From positions 8,806,501-8,870,500 of the forward strand of contig JAKNDB010000087.1 of the NCBI GenBank assembly GCA_024305405.1: a stretch of 64,000 bases of DNA, written 5' to 3'. The notes under the pieces are model-generated. The model saw nothing but the letters and a program-made list of their open reading frames with translations. It was not told where the DNA came from and searched no databases. This document shows positions 52,007 to 64,000 of this stretch, piece by piece (position 1 is the stretch's first letter; every line of letters starts with the position of its first letter). This DNA comes from Dirofilaria immitis. Its lineage: Eukaryota; Nematoda; Chromadorea; Rhabditida; Onchocercidae. A program made the position numbers and the translations under genes.

Positions 52007-55000
52007 CTACAGTAATCCTTTAACTATTTTTTTACAAAAATTTCTATCGATGATAAAATCTCCAGGAAACGTCGATATGTTAAGAAATAACCACCAAAAC
52101 TTCTAACATAAGATTCTTAAGAAATCACTTTTGCTTATGGAATAAGTTTGCATCGAAGCCATTTCATATGATCTAACATTATAAATAAATTTTAAAACTT
52201 TTCCTCAATCATTTCTCAATATGATAACAACTAAAATATTAAATAAAAAAATATTTTAAAATTAACAAACTTTAAATTTATTTATTTTTAAGGCACCAAA
52301 TGTTCTTGAATAAGCAAAAATGAAATAGTAACTTCAAATTTTTTTGTGTCGAATAATCCTGAATTCAAAATTACCATATATCGATTTCATAGTCAATCCT
52401 ATTATTTACTTTTCATTTCACCAATTTTTTTCTTTCAATTCAAAAGATGAAAGAGATAATTGGGAGAATAAAATTAATTTAGAGGAATCAGACAGCTATA
52501 TATTCTTCTTCTACTTCCATTCATGATATTATCATCATCATTTCACATGAAAGTGAATTAAAAGAAAGAAATGAAAAATTGAATTTCGAATTAATTCAAT
52601 AAAACATATGAGACAGACCATTTTAACTCATACAGAATGTCTCAAAAGTTTTATATTTGAAAAAAAATTTTAAATGCGAAATTTGCTTCTTCTGAGTGTT
52701 TCTAAAAGCGACCACAAATTCTTCACATATTTTTGGTTTTGAAATGATTTTTACATAAAATCTTAAATTTTATTTATTATTTTTATTGCATAAAATTTTA
52801 TAATTTTGTCTTATAAATGATCTAAATTTATATTGAAAATAGATAATTTGAATTTATATAGAAGATATCAATCAATGAATAAAACTGATTATACTAAGTT
52901 ACATAAAATATAGCTCTATAAATGATCGATTCTTTTCGTATCATTAAAATTCCCATTTCTTTGAAATTTGAATGTATAATATTCCATTTTTCGAAGTTCG
53001 AAAAATTCATACCACTTATATTAACGAATTTAAAAGAAGTTAGCTATAAGAATTCCGCAGCCTATAAGTCAAAATCGTTTCAAACTAATTTACATAATAA
53101 AAGAAAATTTAAAACTTTAAATTAAAAGAGACTTAAACAAACAGAATATTCATTTAATAGAACATTTACACTTTTTTTAAATAATTTTTTATAACATCCT
53201 TCCAATTAATTCTTTTTTAATTTTTCAAATATTTTTTTTAAAAATTTTTTATAATTCCTTTTGAATTAAAATTTATTTAGAAAAATGGAATGCTATGAAA
53301 AGTTCAAAAAAAAACGTATCGATGTGTTTACCAACTATGCTTTGAATTCTTTTAAATCCAATTAGACATGATGAATCAAATTATGATGCGAAAAAAATTC
53401 TCAATTATTATCCATTGCATAAATTTTACGATATTTAAAGAAAGATTCTATGATATCTAAGAGTTGCTGATGAAAGAGAAGTAATAATGTAAGAAAATGA
53501 AATGTCATCTGAAAAACTTTTTATGTATTATTAAAACTGTCGGCAAAACCTTAAATTTGCTGAAACTTCAATTCACCTAAATAAAATTAAAATATCTTAA
53601 ATTTATTATCATATTATTTGTTATCATATTATTATATTGCTAAGTAGACATTAAATATTTGCTATTTTTGATCTTATCTATTTCAAATATGTAGTATGAA
53701 ACTCTTTCTAACATGTATTATTAATGAATTTGTTTATTAAAACTAAAACCTCAAAGTTGAATTATAAGTATGGAATGTAACATCAGGCACTGACCTAAAA
53801 AGTTTCAGATTTTCAAATTTTCAGTTAATATTTATTAATTTCCTATTGTAGTTAATAAATATAAATTTATTAAATAATTACAATAATTAAGCACGAAATA
53901 ATAATTAATTATCTTTACTTAATACATGGATATTTTAAAAACTAGTTCCTGTAAACTCAATAAATAACAAATTTAAGGCCAAAATATAAGATATTTGAAA
54001 AATCATGGAAAGGTCATTCAGGTGAAGAATATTTCCCGATACAGCTTGTTTATACTTCAAAGAGAAATGTAAGCTTTAAATTGAAAAGATTACAACGTAT
54101 TTTGGGTAAGTTTATTATCTTTATAACATTATTGTTCAGTTCTGTAATCTATTTTCTCTAAGTTTAACTTGCTATGATCAATTTAATAATATCATGATTA
54201 ATTCTTCAAAAGAAAAGATCAAATATTAAAATACTATGATAAAGCGAAAAAATAAATAAACAAAAAAGAATGGAAAAAGATTTAAGTGATTAAAATTATA
54301 CAAATAAAGCTTGAAATATAATAGAGAATATGTTTAGATAAAATAATGAATTAAATTATTGAAAAGAACTTGGAACGAAAGACAAAGGTCAATTGAGTAA
54401 ACATTAAAATTGTATTGGCATATAAATAAATATAAATTTTGGCATTGCATTTACTTGATCCTATAAATCGTAATTATATTAAAGTAATTTGAATCTAAAA
54501 ATCAAATAATGAGTAAATATTTTGAATCGATTAAAAGAATATCAGATGAATTTATTTTTCAACAAATATTTCTAATCAATATTTGTTATCTTTTTCAAAT
54601 TTAATTTATATAAATTTCGGAAATTTTGAAAAAATATATTTTTAATAAAAAGCGAAAAAAATTTTACGCTTAGTTCCGACATTATAATAAAAAGTTTTAT
54701 CTAAAATTTTATACAATTCCTATTATTAGCATAATTCATTATTAATCGCTCTATCTTCCTTAGTTTTCGGAAGTAATTTAAAGATTTTGTCTATTGATAG
54801 ATATCATTTGAATATATAAAAGATATGGATTCATTCAAACTTCACGGAATTCTATGAATACTACGAAAATTCTAAGATGAAATCGATACTAAAAAACGAT
54901 ATAAATATTCAGCAAATATAATGTATCAATTGACCTTTGTTTTGTTTAGATTAGATGAAAAATTTCAAAGGGAGCAAAGATTAAAATAAGAAAAGAGATC

Positions 55001-58000
55001 AAAAGGGATGAATGAATTATATTATAAATTGAAAAAGAATGATGGATTGCTTAATTAAAATATAAATAAACAAAAATAACAAAATTGAATTAATCAAACA
55101 AAGAAGACCAAAAAATATTTTTGACCAAACATTAAAATTCTCGAAAGTGACATCACTTTTTATTCTTGATGACACAAAATGACAAAGTATTGATAAGGCT
55201 TTTTTTCTTGGGTCGTAAAAGATCTTGATTTCATGATTGCAAGTCAAAGTTCATAGAAACTAGTTTGAGCAATTTCTTGCACATGATAATTGTTATTGAT
55301 AGTTATTAAACTAAGTGCCGTAAAACATCACCATTATCGTTTCATAGAATTGCTTTTACTACAAACTTTTTAAATAATTTAGATAATTGACAAAAATTAT
55401 GCCAAACACTTTTCTAACTTTATCTCTAACGTTATCACTTCGTTCAATTATTATCACAAACGATTCAAAGATAAAAGTTAAAGTTTGTCAAATTATAATT
55501 GAATAAAAAAATTTGTTAATTGTTTTGGAAAAAAATTGTTTTGGAGTTGACTTCTATAAGAGTTTTCTGTCGAAAATTTTTATTAAAATCAGAAAAAAGT
55601 TTTGCCTAAACAAAGTGGGAGTTTCTCAAACAATTTTTTGCTTTAATATAAATTAATATTCCAAGTTTCTTTTCCAGAACCTTATCATTATGTTATCATA
55701 TAAAAAAAGATAATAAAATATGCCAAAGTTTTTGATTCATAGTCAAAAATATCAATGGAAATTTTATTCCTTTACAATTGAGATTTTATCTGATTGCTTT
55801 TAGAGTTAGATTTAATGAATATTGCGACATTTTGGAATTAATCAGTAAACATATTATTTTTTCCAATTGATAAGTTAGAAAAAATAATTTTGATGAAAGT
55901 TTTGAAAAAATTATTTGCCATATTTTGTAAGAAGACACGCAAACAAATAAACAGTGGAAATGGAAAATTTAAATGGTTAAATGTCTAAATTGAGTTAAAA
56001 AATTGAAATAATTTACCTAAAAAAATCTTTTATCATTCTCTAAAAATCGTTCTTTTCTTCCTTTATGATTCTAATTATTATGCTAAATAATTTTTATAAA
56101 AATAATAGCTTAGTTTTTAAAAAATAAACAATTAAATTCAAATCAAAAATTGAAACGCTTATTCAATAATTAATTTCATTCGAATAATTTAATTATTTAT
56201 TTAATGAGAAAATCATTGAAAAAAAAGTAATTTATTTACTTTTATATAAAGCCAAATTATTCCATTTTCTTCGAAGTTATTTTTCAAATTGTATGGATTT
56301 CAAGAAAATTAAATATCTCTCACAGCAAGCATATCACTAAACTTTTATGCAAAAGTTTTTCCAAATATCTCAATTCTCCCTTTCTCATTAGGCTCATTAA
56401 TTGATGCTCAAATCTCTCGACTCGAATTTCGATTGCTGCATTGAAATTAATAAGTCAAATATCTTTTGATTTGTTTTAAATAATGTCAATGAAATTATGC
56501 AATATATGAAAATAGTAAAGAATAGATAATATTCTATCAACAAAATTAATAAACATTAATAATTCGATGAAAATTTAATTTATTTTTTTTTTGATTAAAT
56601 GAGCGAAATGATAAAATAAATTAAAATGAACAAAGAACAATGAATTTGTTTAATAAACATTTTTCGATGGGAAAAATGTTTAAATTTGGAAGAAATAAAA
56701 AATTTTGAAAAAGAAAAGTAATAAAAGATCGAATATAATTTATATATTATATTACTGAAATCGTAGCATTATTTGAACATTTTAATAAATGAGAAAGTAC
56801 AAAGGGAATGATTTTAATAATACCTTTTGTTACACATTTGCCAATATAAATTGATAAGATTCCGATTAATTGAAACTTCATCATTAAGATCTATTCATTT
56901 AAATTGTTATCAAATAAGCATATCTAAATTTAACTGATATTCTTAATAATTGATATTATATAAACCCTTTAAATATTTATGCTCAAAATTAAATTTCTTT
57001 CCCTTGTCAAAATCATTTCAGACTAAAGAACAAACATTTAGCAAAGAAAAGATTCCATTTTGAAATTTAAATCATTTCTCCTCGATTCTTTCAATATAAT
57101 CTTTAAAATGGATAAAAACTATAATTAAATTAATTTTTATTGATAAATGACAGAAAAGATCTGAGAAAAATTAAAAAGAAGTCAAAAAATTGGCATAAAA
57201 TTTTAAATGAATTTCATTTCTCGTTCTGATAATTATTTCATATTATTTCTCATATCACCTTTATCACTTATCTAAAATTAATGATTAAAATATATTAGGA
57301 GGAATTTATGATTAAAATATGAATTCTCATTATATATCCTAAATCTTTTCCAAATTTATAATTATTGTCACGACCATACCACGTCGAAAGCACGACATCT
57401 CGTCCGATCTGTCAAGTTAAGCAACGTTAGGCCTGGTTAGTACTTGTCTATTTTATCCTTTTATGCTGACAAGCAATGATTGAAATTTCAAATGTTTTAA
57501 ATTAAATTTTCAAAAGATTTTTTGCTTATCTTTCTTCAAATGAGAATTCAACGATGGACAGATACGTTGAAATTATACTAAATAATAAGCAATTATTTAA
57601 TTCTATAAAACTATTCTTTAATTTAATTTATAAAAATTTCAAAAGTAATAGAAATTCAAAAACTTTGTTGAATGGCAAAATTTTAAATTATATAAATTTA
57701 TGTAATAATTATGATTTTGTTATTATTGAAATTTAAAATTAATTTATTAAATTAATATCTTTTTACCATCAAATTTTAAAATAAAACGATTTTGATTATT
57801 GCAACTTTATAAACTATTATATTATCTTTTATTTTTCTAAACTTTATGAGCATTATGTTTTCTTTTTTTTTTTTTTAACTTTATAGCGACTATACCTTCT
57901 AAACTTCATGATCAATATGTTATCCTCCACACACTAAGTAAATTTCTGTATTTTTGGATAAAGTTAAATAATTTATCGTAAATTTTTATTGCAAATTTAA

Positions 58001-61000
58001 ACGATTAGTTTTTTATAAAAAAGATAAGACATACTTTATTATGTGTTAGAAAAAAATTGAAAATAAATTATAAATTTCAAATTAAAAATGACATAGCAAA
58101 GAACAAAAATGTTTAAAAAGTGTAAAAATTTTTGCAATAAATCAAGTCAGTTGTTACGAGAAGTAGGATTTATGAAATAAATTTCAATTCCATCATCATA
58201 CTTTAGTCGATGTTTTGTAAAATAATCAATCTTTATCATATAAAATTTTTACGTAATATCATTTTCAAGAAAGCACAATGATTATAATTATTGAATTTCC
58301 AATTTGCCATATTAAAAATTTTTATTTAGAAATATGGATAATACCTAAGAAGAATATTTATATCTACCTGTACAGAATGCTATTTCATTATTCAATCTAC
58401 TTTGAACTCTTCAGAAGTAGTCATTTTAACTAATTCTTTAATAGATATTTCTACTACGATAAGATCAAGATGACATAATAAGTTTTATTCAATTTATCAT
58501 TTTAAAAGATAGCATTTGTTATGAAATATTAAGTTTTAATTTACAAACTTTTTTTAGTTATTTCATATTATTTTACAATGAAAAACAAAAGTTTTATTTA
58601 TTTAATTTTTAGAAAGATTTCATATCGAATAAAACAATAAATTTCTTCCTTTTTTTCAATTTTTAAATGAAATAAATAAATGAATGAATGGATAGAAGAT
58701 ATTGTCACATTTTAATTTCCTTTTATCACATTAAATAAATAAATAAATAATTCATTTTTATCTCTCTTTTATTGAAATTATAAAAAGACATTTTTAATTT
58801 TATTAATTCGGCTCATACATCAATCAATGTATGAATGAATACGAAAAAATATATTATAAATTAGCGATTAATGATCTGATAGCTTTAGTAACCGGACGCA
58901 AACTATTCGCAAGGGCTAAATTCATCACCTTCTTTAGCTAACTTTGAAATTATTCAAAAATTTTTGCATTCATTTTGAATAATTGTAATGATAGCAGACT
59001 TGTATGAGAATAGAAAAAGAAATAAAAATTCAAACTTATTTTATCGTTTATTTTCTCCATATATTTCAAACCTATTCATTCGATAAAATAAGAAAGATAT
59101 GATAAGGTAGTTCCTACAAATGACAAGATTAATTTTTGCATAATGGAGCAAAAGTCTGCTTGATAAGATAATCGAGAATCAATGAGGAAAAATGACAATA
59201 GTATTGACATCAAATGTTAGCTAGAGAATTGTGCAACTAAACCAATCCATTTATTTATTATTGTTATTCTATTAATATTTAAATTTGTATATTTGAATTT
59301 GAAAGATAGAAGCCAAGCCAAGCCGAAGGAATATGATGAATGGATCTAGGAAATGAGCCAAAAAAAAAGTGCTTCAAATAATGACAATAAAAGCGCCAGA
59401 GGATTCTTTTTGCACTTTAGGTGAAATGTCGATGTATAACCTGTGCCGCTGTCTTTTTAAAATAAAAAATGATTGGAATAGCAATTTCCACGATGCATTC
59501 AATTGTTCGATAGCAAATTGTTAAATTTAATAGGAAAACTTTTTTCTTAAATTTTGCATACATTTTGATATTATTTTAGCTTTTTATATTATCCAATTTT
59601 CAATTCTAAAAGTTATAAAAATTGATTTTAAAAGAGAAACATTAAAAGCCACGCTTATGCATTTTGGGAAAAAATTTAATCTTTTATAATTTCCATTTTA
59701 TTTTCATTCATTTCTTTTGACTCAGAAAAAAATTGATGTCAAAAATAAAATGCAAAAGAAATTTTTCTTCCAAATATATTTGTGAATTAAAAAAAAAAAA
59801 GAATTTATTATTCGTTGTTAAATGTAAAATAAGTAAAAAATTAAGAATATATTTGGTAAAAAATATCGACAACTAATTAGCATATACTTAAAATTTATTT
59901 AAATTATTCTTCACACTACAAATTGTAGATGAGATATTAATAAGGTTACAGCATAAAATAACTTCAATATAAAGCATTTGTTGTAAGAAATAATTACAGT
60001 ATGAAATACAATTATAGTATGAAATAATTTTCTTTAAATTACAAAAAAAATTTTTTCTTTAATAAAAATAATCTTTATAAAAAAAAACTTAGCTTTTATT
60101 AGTCATATTGAAATATTGATAATATTTTTGTTCCATTTATCTTTTTCATTCTAAAATGAATTAAAGAAATCAATGAACGAAATAATCACAAAAACATTTT
60201 TCTTTTCATAATGTTTTCATTTTTTAGTTTAAGATAAAGTTGAAAGTTCACGCTCATAAATCAAATTAAAAATTCCACGAAATTAAAATGCTTCCTACAA
60301 TTTATTCAGAAGTAAAAATTAGAAAATACAAATTTAAAATATTTTTTAATTTTGCCTAAGATAAACAGAAGAATTGGAAAATAAAAATTCCTTAAAAAGA
60401 TTGTTTTGACAAATAAACCTGAATTTCCGATAAAATAATATTCTTTTTAAAAAATTGATTAAAATGGATGATAAAATTGGAAAATTTTATAATTGTTTTT
60501 TTTTCAAATCTTTCAATTCCTCTAATTAAATGCTTTAACAGAATTGAATTTCCATCAAAACAAAAATTTTTAGGAAATTCCTTTTTTTTTTGAAATAATA
60601 ATTTGCAAATTGAAAAACTGGGATTACTTTCCGTCTGTGTAAAACTTTAAAAATGAATTTTTGAAAAACAATCATACCGGCAAAGGATAAAATATCTTCA
60701 TACAATGGCCATTTTTGAATTTACTATTATAATTAATGACGATAAATGAAATAAATTTATTTTGATAAGCTTATACTATCAAGACCTAAAGGAAGAAAAA
60801 CTTTGTTATTCGTTGCTTTTTTTGAAATTTCGAGAACAGCTAAGAGTTATTTCCAGTCTCGAGCAGATAAGAATCATAAAAGCGAGTAACGATGAATAAT
60901 ATGAAATAAATTTTGATATCAAAAAAACATTATAATGAAAAGATATAGTTAAGTTTATTTTGAGGTTAGATTATACATTAAATCAAAAAAGTAAACACTA

Positions 61001-62138
61001 ATGTAAATTCTTATTGAAATGTATAAAATCAACATTAAATTTCTCTTTAAGAAATTTAAGAATAAAATTATGAAAGAATTTGTTATATTTATTATTTTAA
61101 AAAACACAAAAAATTGAATAATATTTTTTATTCGAAAAAATAATTCTATTCAAAATACATTCATAACAGCAACAAATTTTTCAAATTTTTCTTCGAAAAA
61201 TTTTTATTCTACGAAAAAATTGTAAAAAAACACATTAACATAAAAATGATTTCTTTGCCTATTTAATATAAACTATAATTTATTGCTATTTAAAATAAAC
61301 TTGATTACATATTAACCATAAAATAAACTTGATTGTAGTCTAATTTTTACAATAAATTTAATCAAACTTTATTTGATATCAAATTGATTAAATTATGAAA
61401 TTAAATTACAAGAAATGATAAAGTAAAAATGATGAGACTTTGAAGATTTAACTATGCAAAAATTGATAAAGTTGATAGTTTGATATATTAGCTTATACAT
61501 AAAACAATGATTATTGCTTCTTTTAGCTCATCAACTAGTCTAATTATGTTTAATTAATAAAATTGCTAATTACTTTTGCATAATATCACAGCGAATAAAA
61601 CTGCGATAAAAATTCATCAAATTCCATAAAAACCATTAAAGTCATAATCGATTCAAAATTTGCATAAAAATAAACTTCTAAAATTAACTCTTTTTACTTA
61701 ATTATCGGAAACCATAATAGTTATTCAAACAATTATTGCTGATAAGATTGATAAAAGACAATTAGAATTAAGCTTTGAGGACGACAGTTATATAATTAAG
61801 AGAAGTTAATGAATTAATAAGCGAATTAAGTTTGATTTCATGATGAATATCTAATCTTTAAGATGTTTCTAAATCTTTTCCCATTTTTTTCTGATGATTG
61901 ATATTAATTAATAACTAATTTACTTCAATAAAAAAACATTATTAATAGAAGATATCGCGAATTATATTCCAATTGAAGAGTTAAAAAGGATTGAAAAAAT
62001 TCTGAAACAGAAACTTTCTGAAGTTTTCCTTTTTCATTTTGGTTAAGAATCTTAGCGAACATGAAAAATTTATGATTGCTTTTCTATGACTGTAATAATC
62101 GAAATTAAAATAATTATAAAAATAAAGTAAAAACAAAC
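52007..62138. other. long intronic or intergenic stretch
   Basis: No supported protein-coding exon. It is extremely AT-rich with many short A/T runs. The only recognisable gene-derived item is the truncated 5S rRNA copy at 57367-57446. If the candidate exon at 62139-62504 belongs to the C2-domain gene, all of this is a ~10-kb intron. Confidence 0.4.
57367..57446 (+). pseudogene. truncated 5S rRNA copy (5' ~80 nt)
   Basis: The stretch from GTCACGACCATACCACG to GGCCTGGTTAGTACTTG matches the first two thirds of eukaryotic 5S rRNA, including AAGCACGACATCTCGTCC and CAAGTTAAGCAACGTTAG. It lacks one base near the 5' end and has a few substitutions. After TACTTG the similarity stops and AT-rich sequence follows, so the 3' third of the RNA and part of the C-box promoter are missing. 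No spliced-leader RNA gene was seen beside it, although nematode 5S genes are often linked to SL1. Probably a dispersed, non-functional copy. Confidence 0.85.
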
Positions 62139-62504
62139 CGAAACGTTTTCGCCGTGCGCTATTACTCTTCCAAAGTACCGTAGGTGCAGAACCAAATGAA
62201 CCGGTTGCAGTTGAAGTTGGTAACACTTGGCCAGGGTATGCATGATGAAAATGGAAATAATTGGTCATTTCCATATGACTTGAACTTGGCTTCACAAAAG
62301 AGGCTCAAGACGTTTATCACGTTTTGTCCACATTATTTTACTATTGCTTAACACTAATGGATCGACAAATATTGTAAATCCAACAAAACAGATCGCCAGC
62401 TTGTTAATATCGATGTTTTTTAAATTTTGAAATTTTCCAAAAGAGGAAATACTGTAATTAGCAGTTGCAGTAATAGCATTAATGTATGGAATTTTTGTTG
62501 ACAC
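62139..62504 (-). CDS. candidate upstream exon, possible membrane anchor
   Basis: The minus strand has a frame with a hydrophobic stretch (LAICFVGFTIFVDPLVL) followed by a basic cluster (WTKRDKR). After a one-base frame change near 62300 comes VKPSSSHMEMTNYFHFHHAYPG through NSARRKRF, ending at donor TTCG|GTTTGT. The second half (62139-62303) looks like a real exon. An N-terminal membrane span plus basic linker would suit the synaptotagmin-like gene downstream. However, this donor is phase 1 and the 52006 acceptor needs phase 2, so the link is tentative. It may belong to another gene. Confidence 0.35.
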
Positions 62505-62923
62505 ATTTGATCGATATCGATTAATCGTTAAATTGAATTTTCTAATTTTGTATTGAAATAACTTTAGTTTAGTTTGATTATTGTCATCGAAAATATTGAA
62601 TTGATACAGTAAATAGCCTGTAATATATTAAAATTAATGAATTAAGCAAATGTTACGCTAAAAAAAGGAAAAAATTTTTTAAAAATTACAAAAATTGAAA
62701 AGAATGTAAAAATGAAAATAGCATTTTTAAGAAGAATTAAAATTATAATACATTCTTTTAAACATTTTTCTATTCAAATTTCTATATATTTGAATAGTAT
62801 ATGATTGAAAATCAGAATTATTGCAATTGAAAATTTTAGGAAGGAAATTAAAATAAAAATTGAATTCGAATTAAAACGAAATAATTGGATAAGAGCATTG
62901 TGTTAATATAAAACCTTCCTCAT

Positions 62924-63112
62924 TTATTCGTTTAAAAGATGAGGATAAAGTCTATTTTTGAATAAATTTTCGAAATGATAGCATGCGAAAGTAAAAGGAG
63001 CAATGTTTATAATTTCAATCATTAAGATCGAAGTAGCTTGATTATTTAAATTTATCAAATCGCTTTCGGTTTGATGATTAAAATTATAAACTTGATGTGG
63101 GGATTCGCTCAT
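62924..63112 (-). CDS. possible small ORF, 62 aa, unidentified
   Basis: ATG frame beginning MSESPHQVYNFNHQTESDL, rich in Asn, Gln and Ser, with a moderately hydrophobic middle (INIAPFTFACYHF). Its composition is less A/T-driven than other frames nearby. No splice partner, homology or strong start context was recognised. It could be a first exon of the gene to the left or chance. Confidence 0.25.
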   Translation of the reverse strand: MSESPHQVYNFNHQTESDLINLNNQATSILMIEIINIAPFTFACYHFENLFKNRLYPHLLNE

Positions 63113-64000
63113 ATTTAAATTTCAATTTTTCTTAAAAAAAAATTAAATATTGTAGAAACCTTATTTTTTCATTTCATAGCTGCATAAGTTTTTTGTTCTC
63201 ATCTTACCAATATATATAAAGATTTCCTAACAAAAGTTAAGCTATTGGCCAAATATTTGGGAAATTGATAATGAAATAGATAAGATAAGAAATGAAATGA
63301 TTGAAAATAATGAGAGAGATGGCAACGCTCTGAAATTACAAATTTTGATTTAAAAAAATATTTGAGGGGAAAAAATAGATGGAATTAAAAATATGAAATT
63401 CAAAGATTATTTTGCAAATTTAAATATGAACTAGTATATATTGATTAAAATAAATAATTGGCAGCTTTCTTTACAAGATTATTTCTCAACAAAATCAAAC
63501 TTCATTGAAAAGTTTTGAAATATTCAATGTCGCATAAACAACAGCTTATTCATCATCAATATGACAGAGGGATATGTCTAACATTGTGAAATTCATTCAA
63601 TTATATTTTGCATAATAGAATTTTCAATATTGAAATGAGATGAATAAGAATTGAAAGAATGGAAGTTTTGAATTTGTTAAAAGTTTTAGAAAAATATAAA
63701 TAAAAGTGTCATAAGAAAATAGTTCGAAATATTTCAATTTTTCAGAATATTTCGATTATTGTTTAATTTAATTACTTAAATTATAAATATTTCTTTGAAA
63801 ATAAGAAATTGATATTACTATGATATTGCGGCAATTTAACAAAAAAAAATAAATATTTTTTCAACTTTGCTTTAACAATAAGAATTCAAAATATAATAAT
63901 TTTCATTTTTAGAATTATATATTCTTAACTTTAAATTGGCAATAATCGCATATTTATCACTTTCTAAAAATATATGTTAAATAATAGTAATTTAAAAAAA
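63113..64000. other. non-coding right edge
   Basis: AT-rich sequence with no supported feature. Confidence 0.5.

Noticed and set aside
1..64000. CRISPR arrays, bacterial operons or endosymbiont (Wolbachia-type) insertions
   Set aside because: No spaced direct repeats, Shine-Dalgarno-led operons or long intronless bacterial-type frames were seen.

Overview
This is AT-rich eukaryotic DNA with short exons, GT-AG introns and many A/T runs. The best-preserved protein, a type II DNA topoisomerase, most resembles nematode orthologs. A 5S rRNA relic, a ZP/cuticlin-type exon set and likely trans-splice acceptors also fit a nematode, probably a clade III parasite such as a filarial worm; that last placement is inference. 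There are no bacterial operons, CRISPR arrays or clear viral genes. || Layout. 0.9-3.7 kb: pieces of a ZP-domain (cuticlin-like) gene on the minus strand, plus an exon with a furin-type site. 3.8-9.9 kb: mostly non-coding, with a probable solo or truncated LTR at 8561-8992. 9.9-10.7 kb: a two-exon gene for a small secreted protein (plus). 12.07-13.13 kb: a minus-strand locus of unknown function whose coding segments lie in successive frames. 13.6-23.9 kb: the complete top-2 gene in about 34 exons (minus). 24-32 kb: intergenic DNA with an inverted-repeat element and simple repeats. 32.0-33.4 kb: a four-exon Ly-6/three-finger-type secreted protein (plus), with a tRNA-Phe gene and a tRNA-Pro-like relic nested in intron 1. 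34.5-52.0 kb: a long C2-domain, synaptotagmin-like gene (minus), perhaps extending to 62.5 kb. 52-64 kb: intronic or intergenic DNA holding a truncated 5S rRNA copy. || The genes are unrelated single-copy loci, not a pathway. The most consistent oddity is that conserved coding frame in top-2 is broken at eleven short homopolymer runs, each one or two bases short. Restoring 12 bases makes the summed exons an exact multiple of three. This suggests unpolished long-read sequence rather than gene decay. The 12-13 kb locus shows similar breaks more densely, and the C2 gene shows at least one. Exon borders were placed by eye from splice sites, frame and family conservation. No search was run.
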